64,000 nucleotides of DNA from the NCBI RefSeq assembly GCF_016820535.1, contig NZ_JADHDY010000001.1:199221-263220 (forward strand), given 5' to 3'. The notes beneath the pieces are model-generated. The model ran no database searches. It saw only the letters and a list, made by a program, of their open reading frames with translations, and had not been told where the DNA came from. The first letter of the stretch is position 1. The number at the start of each line of letters is the position of its first letter. The translations under genes and the position numbers were made by a program. Positions 18,401 to 25,907 of the stretch are shown one piece after another. The stretch comes from Sporosarcina beigongshangi (lineage in GTDB: Bacteria > Actinomycetota > Actinomycetes > Actinomycetales > Micrococcaceae).

Positions 18401-18890
18401 GATCGACTGCGGGCCCACGTGTCCGCTGGCGACCACCGGCCGTGCCTACTTCGGCGACCACCTGGCGGGAACCGTGACGGCCGGAGATTTCGGCACTGTC
18501 ACCTCTGCCAGCGGTGCAGTGGCTGAGACGCTGCAGAAACCGCTGGTAAAGCACCTCCAGACACTGAACCAAGTCCGTCGTGCCGTCCCAGCCCTTCAGA
18601 AGGGCCAGTATTCAACGGACGGCGTCAGCGGAAACATGGCGTTCAAGCGCCGTTTCACGGAAGGCTCCGTGGACAGCTTTGTGCTGGTTGCGGTTTCTGA
18701 AGGGGCGTCGTTCTCCGGCATCCCCAACGGCACCTACGTGGATGCGGTAACCGGTGACAGCAAGACGGTCTCCAACGGATCGCTGACCATTCCGCTCTCC
18801 GGCAAGGGCAACATGCGTGCGTATGTGCTGTCCCTGCCAGGCAACCCTGCCCCGGGCAAGGTTGGCAATGGAAGCCCCTTCCTGAAGTGA
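12450..18890 (+). CDS. secreted dual-GH13 amylase with three CBM25-like modules
   Basis: Extracellular alpha-glucan enzyme of 2146 residues. Order: signal peptide (1-42, cut near AQA); first GH13 domain (43-490), close to Streptomyces-type alpha-amylases, with DAVINH, GFRID (Asp220), QEVI (Glu248) and VDNHD (Asp315); FN3 (about 494-589); three CBM25-like starch-binding repeats (591-689, 690-788, 800-899), each containing WDNNG; FN3 (904-997); a beta-sandwich beginning ITVDGDASEWT (1024-1331); FN3 (1337-1429); a PT-rich linker with TVDPTPEP repeats (1430-1494); second GH13 domain (1509-2141) with GFRVD (Asp1782), FGEV (Glu1820) and VDSHD (Asp1938). All six catalytic acids are present. The two GH13 domains differ, so different bonds or a transglycosylation step are possible. 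AAAGGAG precedes the ATG at 12450. Confidence 0.93.
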   Translation: MHGSVTMEAQRSLRRLLAVLAAASLLVTGLVATGGTSPAQAAAPGPKDTIAVLFSYTWNQIAKECESTLGPAGYGYVQTSPPQEHVKGSQWWTYYQPVSYKLETRMGTEAEFTSMVQRCKAAGVGVIVDAVINHMSGKSEGGTGWAGTPFQHYDYPGIYSSSDFHNCRKDITNYQDRYDVQNCNLVNLADLDTSSDHVQQTIANYLNRFVDMGVAGFRIDAVKHIAAQDMAGIWNRVRKKDSLYVVQEVIRANEPVQPEEYISIGDVHEFGFARKLKEAFGGSRIDWLISGAGIGGSWDGFLKQDDAAVFVDNHDTERNNETLSYKDGKSYDLAQAFTLAWPYGSPSVHSGYAFSDKDAGPALDGQGRVIDPAPGQNGWTFKHAQNDIQNMVGFRVATYGTAVANKWSSADGSAMSFSRGDRGFIALNNGSGQVQREFTTSLPDGTYYNVITAKRNGSSWSGDTVTVAGGKFTATVSAKTALALHAGAKVESCVDVSAPSTPAAVSAKVDGGSLAVSWQASSDDCGVSGYDVVRTGGSGGAVTKTVTGTTLTDKTFSAATAYTYTVTARDASGKSSAASAPAAVTTPEAPVVTGTSVYYKAPSGWSKAYMHYRSGTGAWTTAPGTEMAPVAGLAGWFSATVDAADGAALTAAFNNGGGTWDNNGDKNYAIPAGPEWSVSEGKVVAGTPDKPVVTGSSVYYQAPAGWTKAYLHYRVGTAAWTTAPGVEMTPVEGIPGWFKASIEAPAGTATTAAFNNGAGAWDNNGGNNYAIPTGPAWSVSGGSVNAGAPQKPVAPKPLAGKLDLFYKTGPGWSTANAHYQVGAGAWTAAPGIAMAAVSSCVSGNGWYRLTIDSGTAANVTVAFNNGAGAWDNNGGKNYTFTTDVAAVSAGKVTTADPCGVIVPEPAIPAMPTAVAVKPLGSTSIQATWTAVPDATSYSISYGLDGQGEPLFVKVSSGTELTAPGLLPGKRYWFKVRAENAAGASAYSPAAFATTEAEIEPTVEPTATATVEPTAPPTSEPGDRVGTDHSVGLYKTNPSAQVGKSKAITVDGDASEWTADMIIAQGVANDDPRIFRGSHEGPVYDPYALYGSWDDDNLYLMWQFTNVTDVVDPAQGYPISDNGKPYQGDIPQAIALDVNNRGSNGMVTADEKGVWGMRYSFANNEADHLLMFSSKPKVGQPSIFSLNSDDEFDYEPENVSAFKDAGVSFAYGDGFVGSTVMGIKKNGHEGYVPADLKDAANFTDLLTKGHDKAQDTTYEMKIPLASLGIDRGYLEGNGVGVMLVSTFGESAIGSLPYDPTTLDHALDPYTADESTSAEKEDVDTFTAKFASVGSVGTSSVLPATPKSVTAAPVGTTSLKASWAAVAGATSYTVSYAAESQGQPVFVKVASGTQFTATGLAPGARYWFKVRAETTAGASPYSAAVFAATDTEVEPTTEPTETPTIDPTVEPTVDPTPEPTVDPTPEPTVDPTPEPTVDPTPIPTPTVDPTPGPGTEPGGSVAGATQGSPLGGDPREDSIYFMMTARWNDGDSSNNMGGSQHVKSGNAANNDPMYRGDFQGVIDKLDYIKGIGFSAIWITPVVTNRSDYDFHGYHGWDFQRIDPRLESEGATYQELIDAAHAKGIKIYQDVVYNHTSRWGEKNLFVPTVFGTRDAQWDWYYDEPVEGKAYNPAETDADGSTYNGDLWSTTQPADQKCKNWGVQSGFSAEGYKVYNCQWPNATSGMFPADTFHQCWIGNWEGKDAQDCWIHEDLADLNTESAKVQDYLIDTYNKYIDMGVDGFRVDTAVHIPRVMWNRHFLPALQEHAVATHGDKGKDFYVFGEVAQFVHDKWNRGSVNHSAPFYTWKERRSYSMDDVVAAAEQFQYENLMGPAGQPTSANHKLDGNNYHKPDHSASSGMSIIDMRMHMNFDNASNAFHSGMDSDDATNDATYNAVYVDSHDYGPGKSQVRFDGGTDAWAENLSLMWSFRGVPVLFYGSEIEFQAGKPIDCGPTCPLATTGRAYFGDHLAGTVTAGDFGTVTSASGAVAETLQKPLVKHLQTLNQVRRAVPALQKGQYSTDGVSGNMAFKRRFTEGSVDSFVLVAVSEGASFSGIPNGTYVDAVTGDSKTVSNGSLTIPLSGKGNMRAYVLSLPGNPAPGKVGNGSPFLK

Positions 18891-18904
18891 GGACTGCAGA
18901 CGAA

Positions 18905-19483
18905 ATGCGAACCAACAAGATGGGCCTCTGGGCAAGGGGCGCCACGGCTGCGGCGGTCATGTCGCTTGCGCTTGCCGGCTGTACCGTGGGCGGCCCGCCG
19001 CCCACCGCGACGCAGGACGCAGCGCCCTCTGCTGTGGAATACGTGCCTGATGCCTCTGCAGCAGGTGCCGCCGTGCTCGAGAGCATCACCGACTGCAAGG
19101 CAGTCGGTGAGCACTTTGGGGCGTTGCTGGATGGGATGGAACCCACGATGGAATCGGTCAGCGATGCCAGTGTGTTCTGCGACTGGGCTGCAGCCGACGA
19201 TGAGGAGACTGTCTTCAGCGTCGAAGTGTGGCCTGCAACAAGTCCCGTTCCCGCCGCGGAGGCAGTTGCTGCTTCAGGCGGCACGGTCCTTGAGGATCCG
19301 CGCATTTCGGACGCTGGCGGCATTGTCTATGCAATCGCCCCCAGCAGCGAGGCGCTCGCCCTGACGGTGCTGCTGCCGGAGTACTCCATCTCGGCGACGG
19401 CACTGAACTTGGTGTCCGAGGCCGAGCAAAAGCAACAGATGTCCGTCGGCCTGTTTGAAATGACAGGACTGGCAGCCAGCTGA
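18905..19483 (+). CDS. lipoprotein downstream of the amylase, DUF3558-like
   Basis: Predicted lipoprotein of 192 residues with a short charged n-region and the lipobox LAGC, so it should be anchored outside the membrane. After the lipobox come a short Pro/Thr linker and a small domain with cysteine-containing stretches (ITDCKAVG and VFCDWAA), reminiscent of DUF3558-type actinobacterial lipoproteins. It follows the amylase stop by 14 bases, and an alternative GTG at 18887 overlaps that stop as GTGA, so the two genes are probably co-transcribed. It is not a solute-binding protein by size. Function unknown; a surface role in starch use is inference. Confidence 0.75.
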   Translation: MRTNKMGLWARGATAAAVMSLALAGCTVGGPPPTATQDAAPSAVEYVPDASAAGAAVLESITDCKAVGEHFGALLDGMEPTMESVSDASVFCDWAAADDEETVFSVEVWPATSPVPAAEAVAASGGTVLEDPRISDAGGIVYAIAPSSEALALTVLLPEYSISATALNLVSEAEQKQQMSVGLFEMTGLAAS

Positions 19484-19506
19484 GTTGCCCGGGCCACGCA
19501 CGGCCC

Positions 19507-19544
19507 GCGATGCCCGGGCAGGGAATCCCCTGCCCGGGCATCGC
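19507..19544 (+). terminator. strong 17-bp stem-loop after the amylase-lipoprotein unit
   Basis: A perfect 17-bp inverted repeat (arms 19507-19523 and 19528-19544, loop AATC) built on GCCCGGGC lies 23 bases after the lipoprotein stop and before the pilus promoter. No T-run follows, but it should separate the two transcription units or stabilise the upstream mRNA. Confidence 0.6.
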
Positions 19545-19566
19545 CTTGTCGCGGCGATATCATAAA

Positions 19567-19627
19567 TGGAAGCGTTTCCAAGTATTTTGTGGAAACGCTT
19601 GCAAAAATTGGATGGCGTTGTTAGCTT
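19567..19627 (+). promoter_or_regulatory. pilus operon promoter with two LacI-family-like operators
   Basis: TGGAAGCGTTTCCA (19567-19580, a near-perfect palindrome) and TGGAAACGCTTGCA (19590-19603) are 23 bp apart start to start. The second operator is identical to the second amylase operator and runs into a -35 box TTGCAA (19599-19604), followed 17 bases later by TAGCTT (19622-19627) as -10. The ATG lies about 60 bases downstream. The shared layout indicates joint control of pilus and amylase. Confidence 0.78.
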
Positions 19628-19692
19628 GATTACTAATTCGGTCGGACGGCGCGCCGAAGAACAACGACGCCGAAAATCTATTGGGGGAACAA

Positions 19693-22600
19693 ATGCCACG
19701 GCACCAGCCTGTCCGCACGCCCAGCTTCCGGAAGCAGCAACGTTCACGTGTGCTCCATCAGTGGTTTGCGGGCGTGGGCGCCCTCATGCTCGCAGGAACC
19801 CTGGTCGTTGCGCCGGGCATTGCCGGGCAGGAACCCGCGGCGAAGGCCGCCAGCGGAAACTCGGTCTACATCGACGAGCCGCTGCAAGGCGAGGCGCCGC
19901 TGACCGGATGGTCGCTGTCCGGTGACGGCAACGTCTCTGACGGCAGCGGACATCAGGCGGGTGCATGGCTTCCGCAACTGAGCACGATATCTGAGAACAA
20001 CAACGTCAACCACAGCGGCAATACGAACAACTGTGGGTTTGGCACCGGCGCCAACCAGTGGCCGAGGTGCCTGGCGAACAAAAGCCCGGACCGCGACGGC
20101 AAGTGGATGACGTTGACGACGGACAACACCAACGCAAACAGTGCCAACAACAACGGCGGTGCACAGGCCGGCACAGCCCTGAACAACACACCCTTTAAAT
20201 CCGACTTGGGCGTGGTGCTCGAATACGACCAGCGTCTGTACCGCACCAACGACGGCCGCATCGGAGGCTCTCCGGCCATCCAGGGCGGCGGTGACGGCCT
20301 GGCCGTCTACCTGGCAGACGCCAACGGCAACAACTACGGCAACAGCGGCATCGACACGTCTGTCGGCGAGGCCGGAGGTTACGGTGCAGGCCTCGGATAC
20401 TCGGCCGTGTCATACAACGGCGACAAGCTCTGCCCCGCTGCGCAGGGCGTGGCAGGCGGCTACATCGGCGTCGGCTTCGACGTGTACGGCAACTACCAGA
20501 AAGCCGAGAACACCAACGCCACCGACACGTTCAACCGCGCGACACGGCCATGGGGCGTGGCGCAGAGCAACCCTGCAGCGTTTGCAGGCCTCTCCGGCGG
20601 AGTCACGTCAGCCCGCATCCCCCAGTCCATCGGCCTGCGCGGCTCGGGCGTGCGCTACACCGACACACCTGCGTGCGACCCCGCTGCAACGGGCGGCATG
20701 AACCAGGCCTTTGGCCTTGTTGCCACCAATGATGCCCTCGTGACGCAGCCCGGCTACGTCACCGTCTTCCAGCCGAAATGGGACGGCAATGACACTGCCG
20801 CCGACTACAAGGCCGGCTACAACGACAAGCAAAGCGGCACGTGGGTGAACCTTCCCCAGAGCGCAATTACCCAGGCCACGGCTGCGCAGTTGCCGGCGGG
20901 CCTCGGCGACCCGAAAGGATACGTGATGCTCACGGTGCCGGCCGCGGCAGCCCCGTTCGACCTCTGGTACACGCGCAAGAATGTAACCGCCGGTGCCAAC
21001 TTCGTCGGCATCAACGGGGACGCGGCCCTGGGCAATGCGCCCAGCTACACGCCGCTGAAGCGCACGGTTGGCGGTTATCGATGGCTGGCCGGAACAAACA
21101 ACCTGTCAAGCGCACCGAACCCGACCAGCCCGGCCCTGATCGGTGACAATGCCGCCGCGCGCCAGGGCGCCGTCATTGACAACGCTCAGATGGACTCGAC
21201 CGGGTACCGCCGCGTGCGGATCACCCTCACACCGAAAGCCGACGGGACACGTTCCGTAAAGGTGTACTGGACCGACAAGTTGAATGTCTCGGATGACAAG
21301 TGCTACACCCCGGCCGGTGTGGAAATCACGGGAGTCGGCGCCAACGGTTCCAGCGACAGCTGCATCAGCGGCGGCGGCACGTGGCACCACGGCCAGCCCT
21401 ATGCCTTCAACGAGCAGTTCTCCTATGACCTCGCGTCCAGCAGCTACCAGGCCGAGTTGCCGCAGGAGTTCAAGCTTGGCTTCTCCGCCTCGACCGGCTG
21501 GGCTGTCAACTACCACCAGATCCGCAATGTGCGCGTGACGAGTGTCGTGGACCTTGCTGTCGACAAAACCGTGCAGGCGACGGGAACGGGCAGCACCATT
21601 GACGGCAGTGCGTGGGCCGATGAGGCCCAAGTGCGCGCCGGCGAGAAGGTCGCCTACAAGATTGATGCTTGGAACAACGGGATCTCCGACCTTGACGACG
21701 AATACCCCGCCAGCCTGGTGGACGGCCTCGACCAGGTGCCGTTCGACGACCTGGCCAACGTGGCGTGGACCGCAACGGCCACGGGTGATGCGAAGGTGTG
21801 CACGAGCTGGAACACGGCAACCGTGAAGTGCGATGCATACGGCACAACGCTTTCCGGAACCGGAGCGCTCACGGATGCAGCGCCCCTGCGCTGGGCTGCG
21901 GCCTCGCGGACCCACGACCCAACGGCAAACATCAACGTCGTGTTCACAGGCACTGTCGGCGCGTCGACAGGCGAAGGCAGCTACCCGAACACCGCAGTCG
22001 TGGCCACGAGCCGTGTGGGCGGCCCCCAGGAAGACGACTTCAGCAACAACGAAGACGACGCCCTGATCACGGTCCTCCCGCACATCCCGCAGTGGACGCT
22101 TGGCAAGGCCGCTGAGCCGGCATCGGGCAGCCTGGTGGGAGCGGGGGAAACGATCGAATACACGGTCTCGGTTGAAGCCCTCGACCCCGAGCCCATCGGA
22201 ACCGTTGCGGGTGTTTCAGTGGTCGACAACCTCGCAGAGGTGCTGCAATACGCAGAATTCGAGGCCGGTTCCGTGCTCATCAACGGCGCTGCACCGGCGG
22301 CCGGGGTGACCGTCACGGAGCCGGTGCCGGCGAACAACCAAACGCTCACAGTCGCCGGGCTCAACCTGCCTGCCGCAACAACAACGCCCATAACCTACAA
22401 GGTGACGGTCAAGGATCCCGCTGCATCGAACGTGTCATTCCGCAACTACGTGCTTGGCGTGCTTGCGGACAACCCGCCGGTGCAATGTGCGGCAGACAGT
22501 GAGGCCGACTACCTGGCCAACTGTTCCACCATTCACCACACGCCCAGCCTCCTTCAGGTGCTGAAGGTCGGCGAAGATTCCACCGGCGCCACGATCCCGT

Positions 22601-23076
22601 TCGAAGGGTCCGAGTGGGCCATCTACCTGGACGACAACGGTGCACCTGCCGCGACGCCGGTGGTGGAGTTTGGCCCGGAGCCCAAGTCGCCGGAAATTGG
22701 CACAGGCCTGTTCCAGGCCCAGTTGGCACCCGGCAGCTACTGGCTGGCGGAGACCAAGGCGCTGGACGGCTTCAATCTACTGCCCGGACCCGTGGCATTT
22801 ACCGTGGCCGCCGACGGCACCGTGACACTGGCCGGAGGAAATACGGGTTCGATTGAGGCGTGTGCCGTGGCGGCGTCCACAGGGCTGTGCCAGTACATAC
22901 CCGCCGACAACACTACCGTCCCCACCATCGTGGTGCAGGACGTTCCGATTCTTGCCCTGCCAGAAACTGGCGGGTTGGTTCCCCCATGGTTGTTCTATGC
23001 CGCTGGGGTCTTGATGGTCGCCCTAACCGGGACCATCGCCGTTGTACTCATCAGGCGACGCCGCGATGACGCATGA
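19693..23076 (+). CDS. LPXTG pilus tip adhesin with L-type-lectin-like domain
   Basis: Cell-wall-sorted surface protein of 1127 residues. After a signal peptide (about 1-50, AKA) comes a large N-terminal domain (about 56-616) with L-type lectin/ConA-like signatures: GGGDGLAVYLAD, GLGYSA, GGYIGVGFDVYGNY and, near its end, FKLGFSASTGW. Two DUF11/isopeptide-type beta domains follow (about 617-796 and 797-946), then a SpaA-like domain (about 953-1046) with YWLAETKALDGF, and a C-terminal LPETG (1089-1093), hydrophobic segment and RRRR tail. The order adhesin, shaft pilin, sortase C matches Actinomyces fimbrial operons, so this is the probable tip subunit. Start at 19693 is supported by GGGGGA; a TTG at 19681 is possible. 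Confidence 0.88.
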   Translation: MPRHQPVRTPSFRKQQRSRVLHQWFAGVGALMLAGTLVVAPGIAGQEPAAKAASGNSVYIDEPLQGEAPLTGWSLSGDGNVSDGSGHQAGAWLPQLSTISENNNVNHSGNTNNCGFGTGANQWPRCLANKSPDRDGKWMTLTTDNTNANSANNNGGAQAGTALNNTPFKSDLGVVLEYDQRLYRTNDGRIGGSPAIQGGGDGLAVYLADANGNNYGNSGIDTSVGEAGGYGAGLGYSAVSYNGDKLCPAAQGVAGGYIGVGFDVYGNYQKAENTNATDTFNRATRPWGVAQSNPAAFAGLSGGVTSARIPQSIGLRGSGVRYTDTPACDPAATGGMNQAFGLVATNDALVTQPGYVTVFQPKWDGNDTAADYKAGYNDKQSGTWVNLPQSAITQATAAQLPAGLGDPKGYVMLTVPAAAAPFDLWYTRKNVTAGANFVGINGDAALGNAPSYTPLKRTVGGYRWLAGTNNLSSAPNPTSPALIGDNAAARQGAVIDNAQMDSTGYRRVRITLTPKADGTRSVKVYWTDKLNVSDDKCYTPAGVEITGVGANGSSDSCISGGGTWHHGQPYAFNEQFSYDLASSSYQAELPQEFKLGFSASTGWAVNYHQIRNVRVTSVVDLAVDKTVQATGTGSTIDGSAWADEAQVRAGEKVAYKIDAWNNGISDLDDEYPASLVDGLDQVPFDDLANVAWTATATGDAKVCTSWNTATVKCDAYGTTLSGTGALTDAAPLRWAAASRTHDPTANINVVFTGTVGASTGEGSYPNTAVVATSRVGGPQEDDFSNNEDDALITVLPHIPQWTLGKAAEPASGSLVGAGETIEYTVSVEALDPEPIGTVAGVSVVDNLAEVLQYAEFEAGSVLINGAAPAAGVTVTEPVPANNQTLTVAGLNLPAATTTPITYKVTVKDPAASNVSFRNYVLGVLADNPPVQCAADSEADYLANCSTIHHTPSLLQVLKVGEDSTGATIPFEGSEWAIYLDDNGAPAATPVVEFGPEPKSPEIGTGLFQAQLAPGSYWLAETKALDGFNLLPGPVAFTVAADGTVTLAGGNTGSIEACAVAASTGLCQYIPADNTTVPTIVVQDVPILALPETGGLVPPWLFYAAGVLMVALTGTIAVVLIRRRRDDA

Positions 23077-23146
23077 CCGCCGCAAACCCGCGGCATTCAC
23101 ACCCTTCAAAACTGCACGATCGACACACGGAACAGGAGAACTACCT

Positions 23147-24685
23147 GTGAATTCCTCATTCACGCGTCGCTGGCGGAATACGCTCGCGATCACCGCCATC
23201 GCCGCTCTCACGGCCATTGGCTTCGCCAGCCCGGCGGCCGCCGCCCCGACGATTGACCCAGGTGCGACCGGCAGTCTCACCATCCACAAGCGGGTCAACC
23301 CGGCGGGAGTCCTGACCCCGGGCAATGGGCTGGAAGACCCCGCCGCCCCGGGAGGCCCGCTGGCAGGCATCAGCTTTGATCTTCAGTCCATCGGCAACGT
23401 TGACCTGATGACGACCGCAGGATGGTCGGCTGCAGGCGCATTTGCAAAGGACCCCGGCACCATCCCGGCCGCGGACCTCGGCACTGCCGTCTCGGGAACC
23501 ACGACCGAACCCGACGGCACTTACACGTTTGGCGGCCTGCCTGTCGGCGCCTACCTCGTCACCGAGCAACTGACGCCCGCCCAGATCGACAGCGGCATCA
23601 CCGGTGCTGCACCCTTTGTCGTAACCATCCCGATCACAGACCCTGACAACCTGGACAACTGGGTTTACAACGTCCACGTCTACCCCAAGAACCATCAGAC
23701 CAGCCCCACGAAGACTGTGGACGACGGCCCGGGCTCGACCTACCAGGTCGGCGACCTGATCAACTGGACCATTTCTGCGCAGGTGCCCGCGCAGGCCACG
23801 GACGCTTACGCGTTCAAGGATGAACTGGTTGCCCACCTCGAGATCCCGGCAAACGTTGGCGACAACATTTCCGTAGCCATTGGTGGAACCGCCCTGGATC
23901 CTGCCGACTACAAGTTTGGCTATGACGCGGCGAGCGACAACATCCTCCTCGTCGAGCTCGAAGCGAGCGGCCTGGCCAAGCTGAATGCGGTGACCGGCAA
24001 CGGCCAGGACATTGCCCTGACGATCACCACCAAGGTTGTCTCCTTGCCGGAAAACGGCATCATCGAGAACGAGGGCATCGTCTTCCCGAACTCGGGTTAC
24101 CCGATCTCGGGACCGGGCGTCGTGACACCGCCGGTCGAGTCAAAGTTCGGTGCGATCAACATCCTGAAGGTGGATGCGGCCGACGGCACGAAGTTCCTTG
24201 CGGGCGCTGAGTTCAAGGTCTTTAAGAGTGAAGCAGATGCACGGGCGTTTGCGGCTGATCCGGTTTCGAACGCCTCCCTGCCGCTGAAGGCGCAGGAAAA
24301 TGGCGCCGGCGCCCTGGTTGACACCTTCACGACAGGCACGAACGGTGAAGTGTCGATCTTCGGCTTGCGCGCCTCCAACTGGCAGGACGGTGCCGAGGTG
24401 AGCGATCCGGCGGACTTCCAGAACTACTGGCTGCTGGAGACCAAGGCGCCCCAGGGCTACGAGCTTGCGACAGCTCCGTTTGGGCCGATCACGGTAAAGT
24501 ACGACAACGCTGCTCCGACGGTCCTGCCGTTCGGCGACCTGGACGTGCCAAACGTTGAAAAGACCGAACTGCCGCTGACCGGTGGAACCATTGCCACCGG
24601 CATCTTCTTCCTTGCCGGAGCCCTGATCCTCGGCGGCATCTCGCTGCTGGTTGTACGCTCACGCAAGCGTGGGGCCATGGCCTAA
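23147..24685 (+). CDS. major shaft pilin, SpaH/EbpB/FimA family
   Basis: Fimbrial shaft subunit of 512 residues, the usual size for Actinomyces FimA/FimP and Corynebacterium SpaA/SpaH. A signal peptide (1-33) precedes an N-terminal domain carrying the pilin motif WVYNVHVYPKN, whose Lys181 is the expected nucleophile for polymerisation by sortase. An E-box YWLLETKAPQGY (Glu431) is present for an intramolecular isopeptide bond, followed by LPLTG (475-479), a membrane segment and RSRKR. The GTG at 23147 has AGGAG eight bases upstream, which decides the start. It follows the tip gene by 70 bases. Confidence 0.93.
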   Translation: MNSSFTRRWRNTLAITAIAALTAIGFASPAAAAPTIDPGATGSLTIHKRVNPAGVLTPGNGLEDPAAPGGPLAGISFDLQSIGNVDLMTTAGWSAAGAFAKDPGTIPAADLGTAVSGTTTEPDGTYTFGGLPVGAYLVTEQLTPAQIDSGITGAAPFVVTIPITDPDNLDNWVYNVHVYPKNHQTSPTKTVDDGPGSTYQVGDLINWTISAQVPAQATDAYAFKDELVAHLEIPANVGDNISVAIGGTALDPADYKFGYDAASDNILLVELEASGLAKLNAVTGNGQDIALTITTKVVSLPENGIIENEGIVFPNSGYPISGPGVVTPPVESKFGAINILKVDAADGTKFLAGAEFKVFKSEADARAFAADPVSNASLPLKAQENGAGALVDTFTTGTNGEVSIFGLRASNWQDGAEVSDPADFQNYWLLETKAPQGYELATAPFGPITVKYDNAAPTVLPFGDLDVPNVEKTELPLTGGTIATGIFFLAGALILGGISLLVVRSRKRGAMA

Positions 24686-24700
24686 CCACGCACCACCATG

Positions 24701-24734
24701 GCGGTGGGCGGCGCATCCTGGCGTCGCCCACCGC
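24701..24734 (+). terminator. stem-loop between pilin and sortase genes
   Basis: A perfect 10-bp inverted repeat, GCGGTGGGCG (24701-24710) with CGCCCACCGC (24725-24734), lies just after the pilin stop. No T-run follows. It probably acts as a partial terminator or a 3' stabiliser that keeps pilin mRNA in excess over sortase mRNA. Confidence 0.55.
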
Positions 24735-24802
24735 ACAGCTGTCTCTGCCGTGCGCAGGCGTTCCTGCAGCACGCGACTGCAACTAGTACAAGTTGGCACA
24801 AA

Positions 24803-25789
24803 ATGAGCATTTTTCTGCAACCCGGCCCGGGACCGGACTCCGAATGGGAAGCTGAACCTGAATCGGACCGAGAGCCGCTCCCGCGCCGCCGCCGTTCCGC
24901 GGCGTCCCGCGGGTTCAATGCCCTGCTGGTGTTGGGGGCCCTGGCCGGGGGCATAGTTTTTTCCTACCCGCTTGCGGCTCCATGGATAGCCGATTCAATC
25001 CAGGCCGACGCAGTGGTGAAATACGAACAACAGAACTCCGAGATAGAGCCGGCGCTCCGCCAGCGGCTGCTCCAGGCTGCAGGTGACTACAACACGAACC
25101 TGCCCAGCGGACCGCTCCGCGACCCATACGTCATCAATGAACGCGGTGAAGCGGTCAACATGGAAGAGGGCCGCGAACAGTACCAGCAACAGCTCGCGAT
25201 AAATCCCGACGATCCCGCAGCACCCATGGCGCGGCTGGTGGTTCCCGGGTTGGGCCTTGACCTGCCCGTCTACCACGGAACCGATGAAGAAACGCTGACG
25301 CGCGGGGTCGGGCACTTTTACGGTTCCGGACTGCCCGTGGGTGGTGCAGGAAACCACGCCGTTCTGAGTGCGCACTCCGGATACGTCAACTCGACCCTGT
25401 TCGATGACCTGCCGTCAATGAAGCTTGGCGAGACCTTCACCCTGACGGTTCTTGGGGAGGTGTTGACGTACAAGGTCGACAACATTGCAACGGTCCTCCC
25501 CAACGAATCTGAGCTGTTGCGCCAGGTGCCCGGCAAGGACTACGTGACACTGTTGACATGCACACCCCGATACGTGAACACGCACCGGCTGCTGGTCCGT
25601 GGCGAGCGGATACCGACGATGGACGCCGAGGCGAAAGAGGTGCAAAGCCAGCTGGTCCGCGCGCCTGATCCCGGCCATCCATGGTGGGTCTTGATTGCTT
25701 TGGGCCCCGCCACGTTCACACTCCTGCTGCTCATCCGGCCTGCCGCAGGCCGGGGTGGTGTTATGCGTCACATTCGCAGAGGGGGTTGA
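24803..25789 (+). CDS. class C sortase (pilus polymerase)
   Basis: Membrane transpeptidase of 328 residues that would link pilin subunits through the LPXTG threonine and the pilin-motif lysine. An N-terminal membrane segment lies at about 39-60. The catalytic triad is visible: His191 in SAHSGY, Cys253 in LLTCTP and Arg262 in THRLLVRG. A C-terminal membrane segment (about 292-310) is typical of class C. The region before the first domain may hold the lid of class C enzymes, but a canonical DP(F/W/Y) lid motif is not obvious. The ATG at 24803 has a weak ribosome site; an upstream ATG at 24698 would read through the stem-loop. Confidence 0.93.
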   Translation: MSIFLQPGPGPDSEWEAEPESDREPLPRRRRSAASRGFNALLVLGALAGGIVFSYPLAAPWIADSIQADAVVKYEQQNSEIEPALRQRLLQAAGDYNTNLPSGPLRDPYVINERGEAVNMEEGREQYQQQLAINPDDPAAPMARLVVPGLGLDLPVYHGTDEETLTRGVGHFYGSGLPVGGAGNHAVLSAHSGYVNSTLFDDLPSMKLGETFTLTVLGEVLTYKVDNIATVLPNESELLRQVPGKDYVTLLTCTPRYVNTHRLLVRGERIPTMDAEAKEVQSQLVRAPDPGHPWWVLIALGPATFTLLLLIRPAAGRGGVMRHIRRGG

Positions 25790-25839
25790 CCTGCGTCACA
25801 TTCTTAAGTGATTGTTGGTGAGTATTTGATTTATAAATC
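25764..25839 (+). promoter_or_regulatory. probable GH31 control region: direct repeat and 12-bp palindrome
   Basis: TGCGTCACATTC occurs twice (25764-25775 and 25792-25803, 28 bp apart), the first copy inside the sortase 3' end. GATTTATAAATC at 25828-25839 is a perfect palindrome in the AT-rich stretch before the GH31 gene. The paired TGGAA-type operators seen before the amylase and pilus are absent, so this gene is either controlled differently or read through from the pilus operon. Confidence 0.4.
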
Positions 25840-25907
25840 GATCACGAACCATCGTCATTAGTTGAAAGTGAGTTCGCATGTCACCGCTTCACATGAAGGA
25901 CCCGGCA

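Noticed and set aside
24698-24802. Longer sortase with start at 24698
   Set aside because: It would place the first 12 codons in the stem-loop and adds no signal-like sequence.
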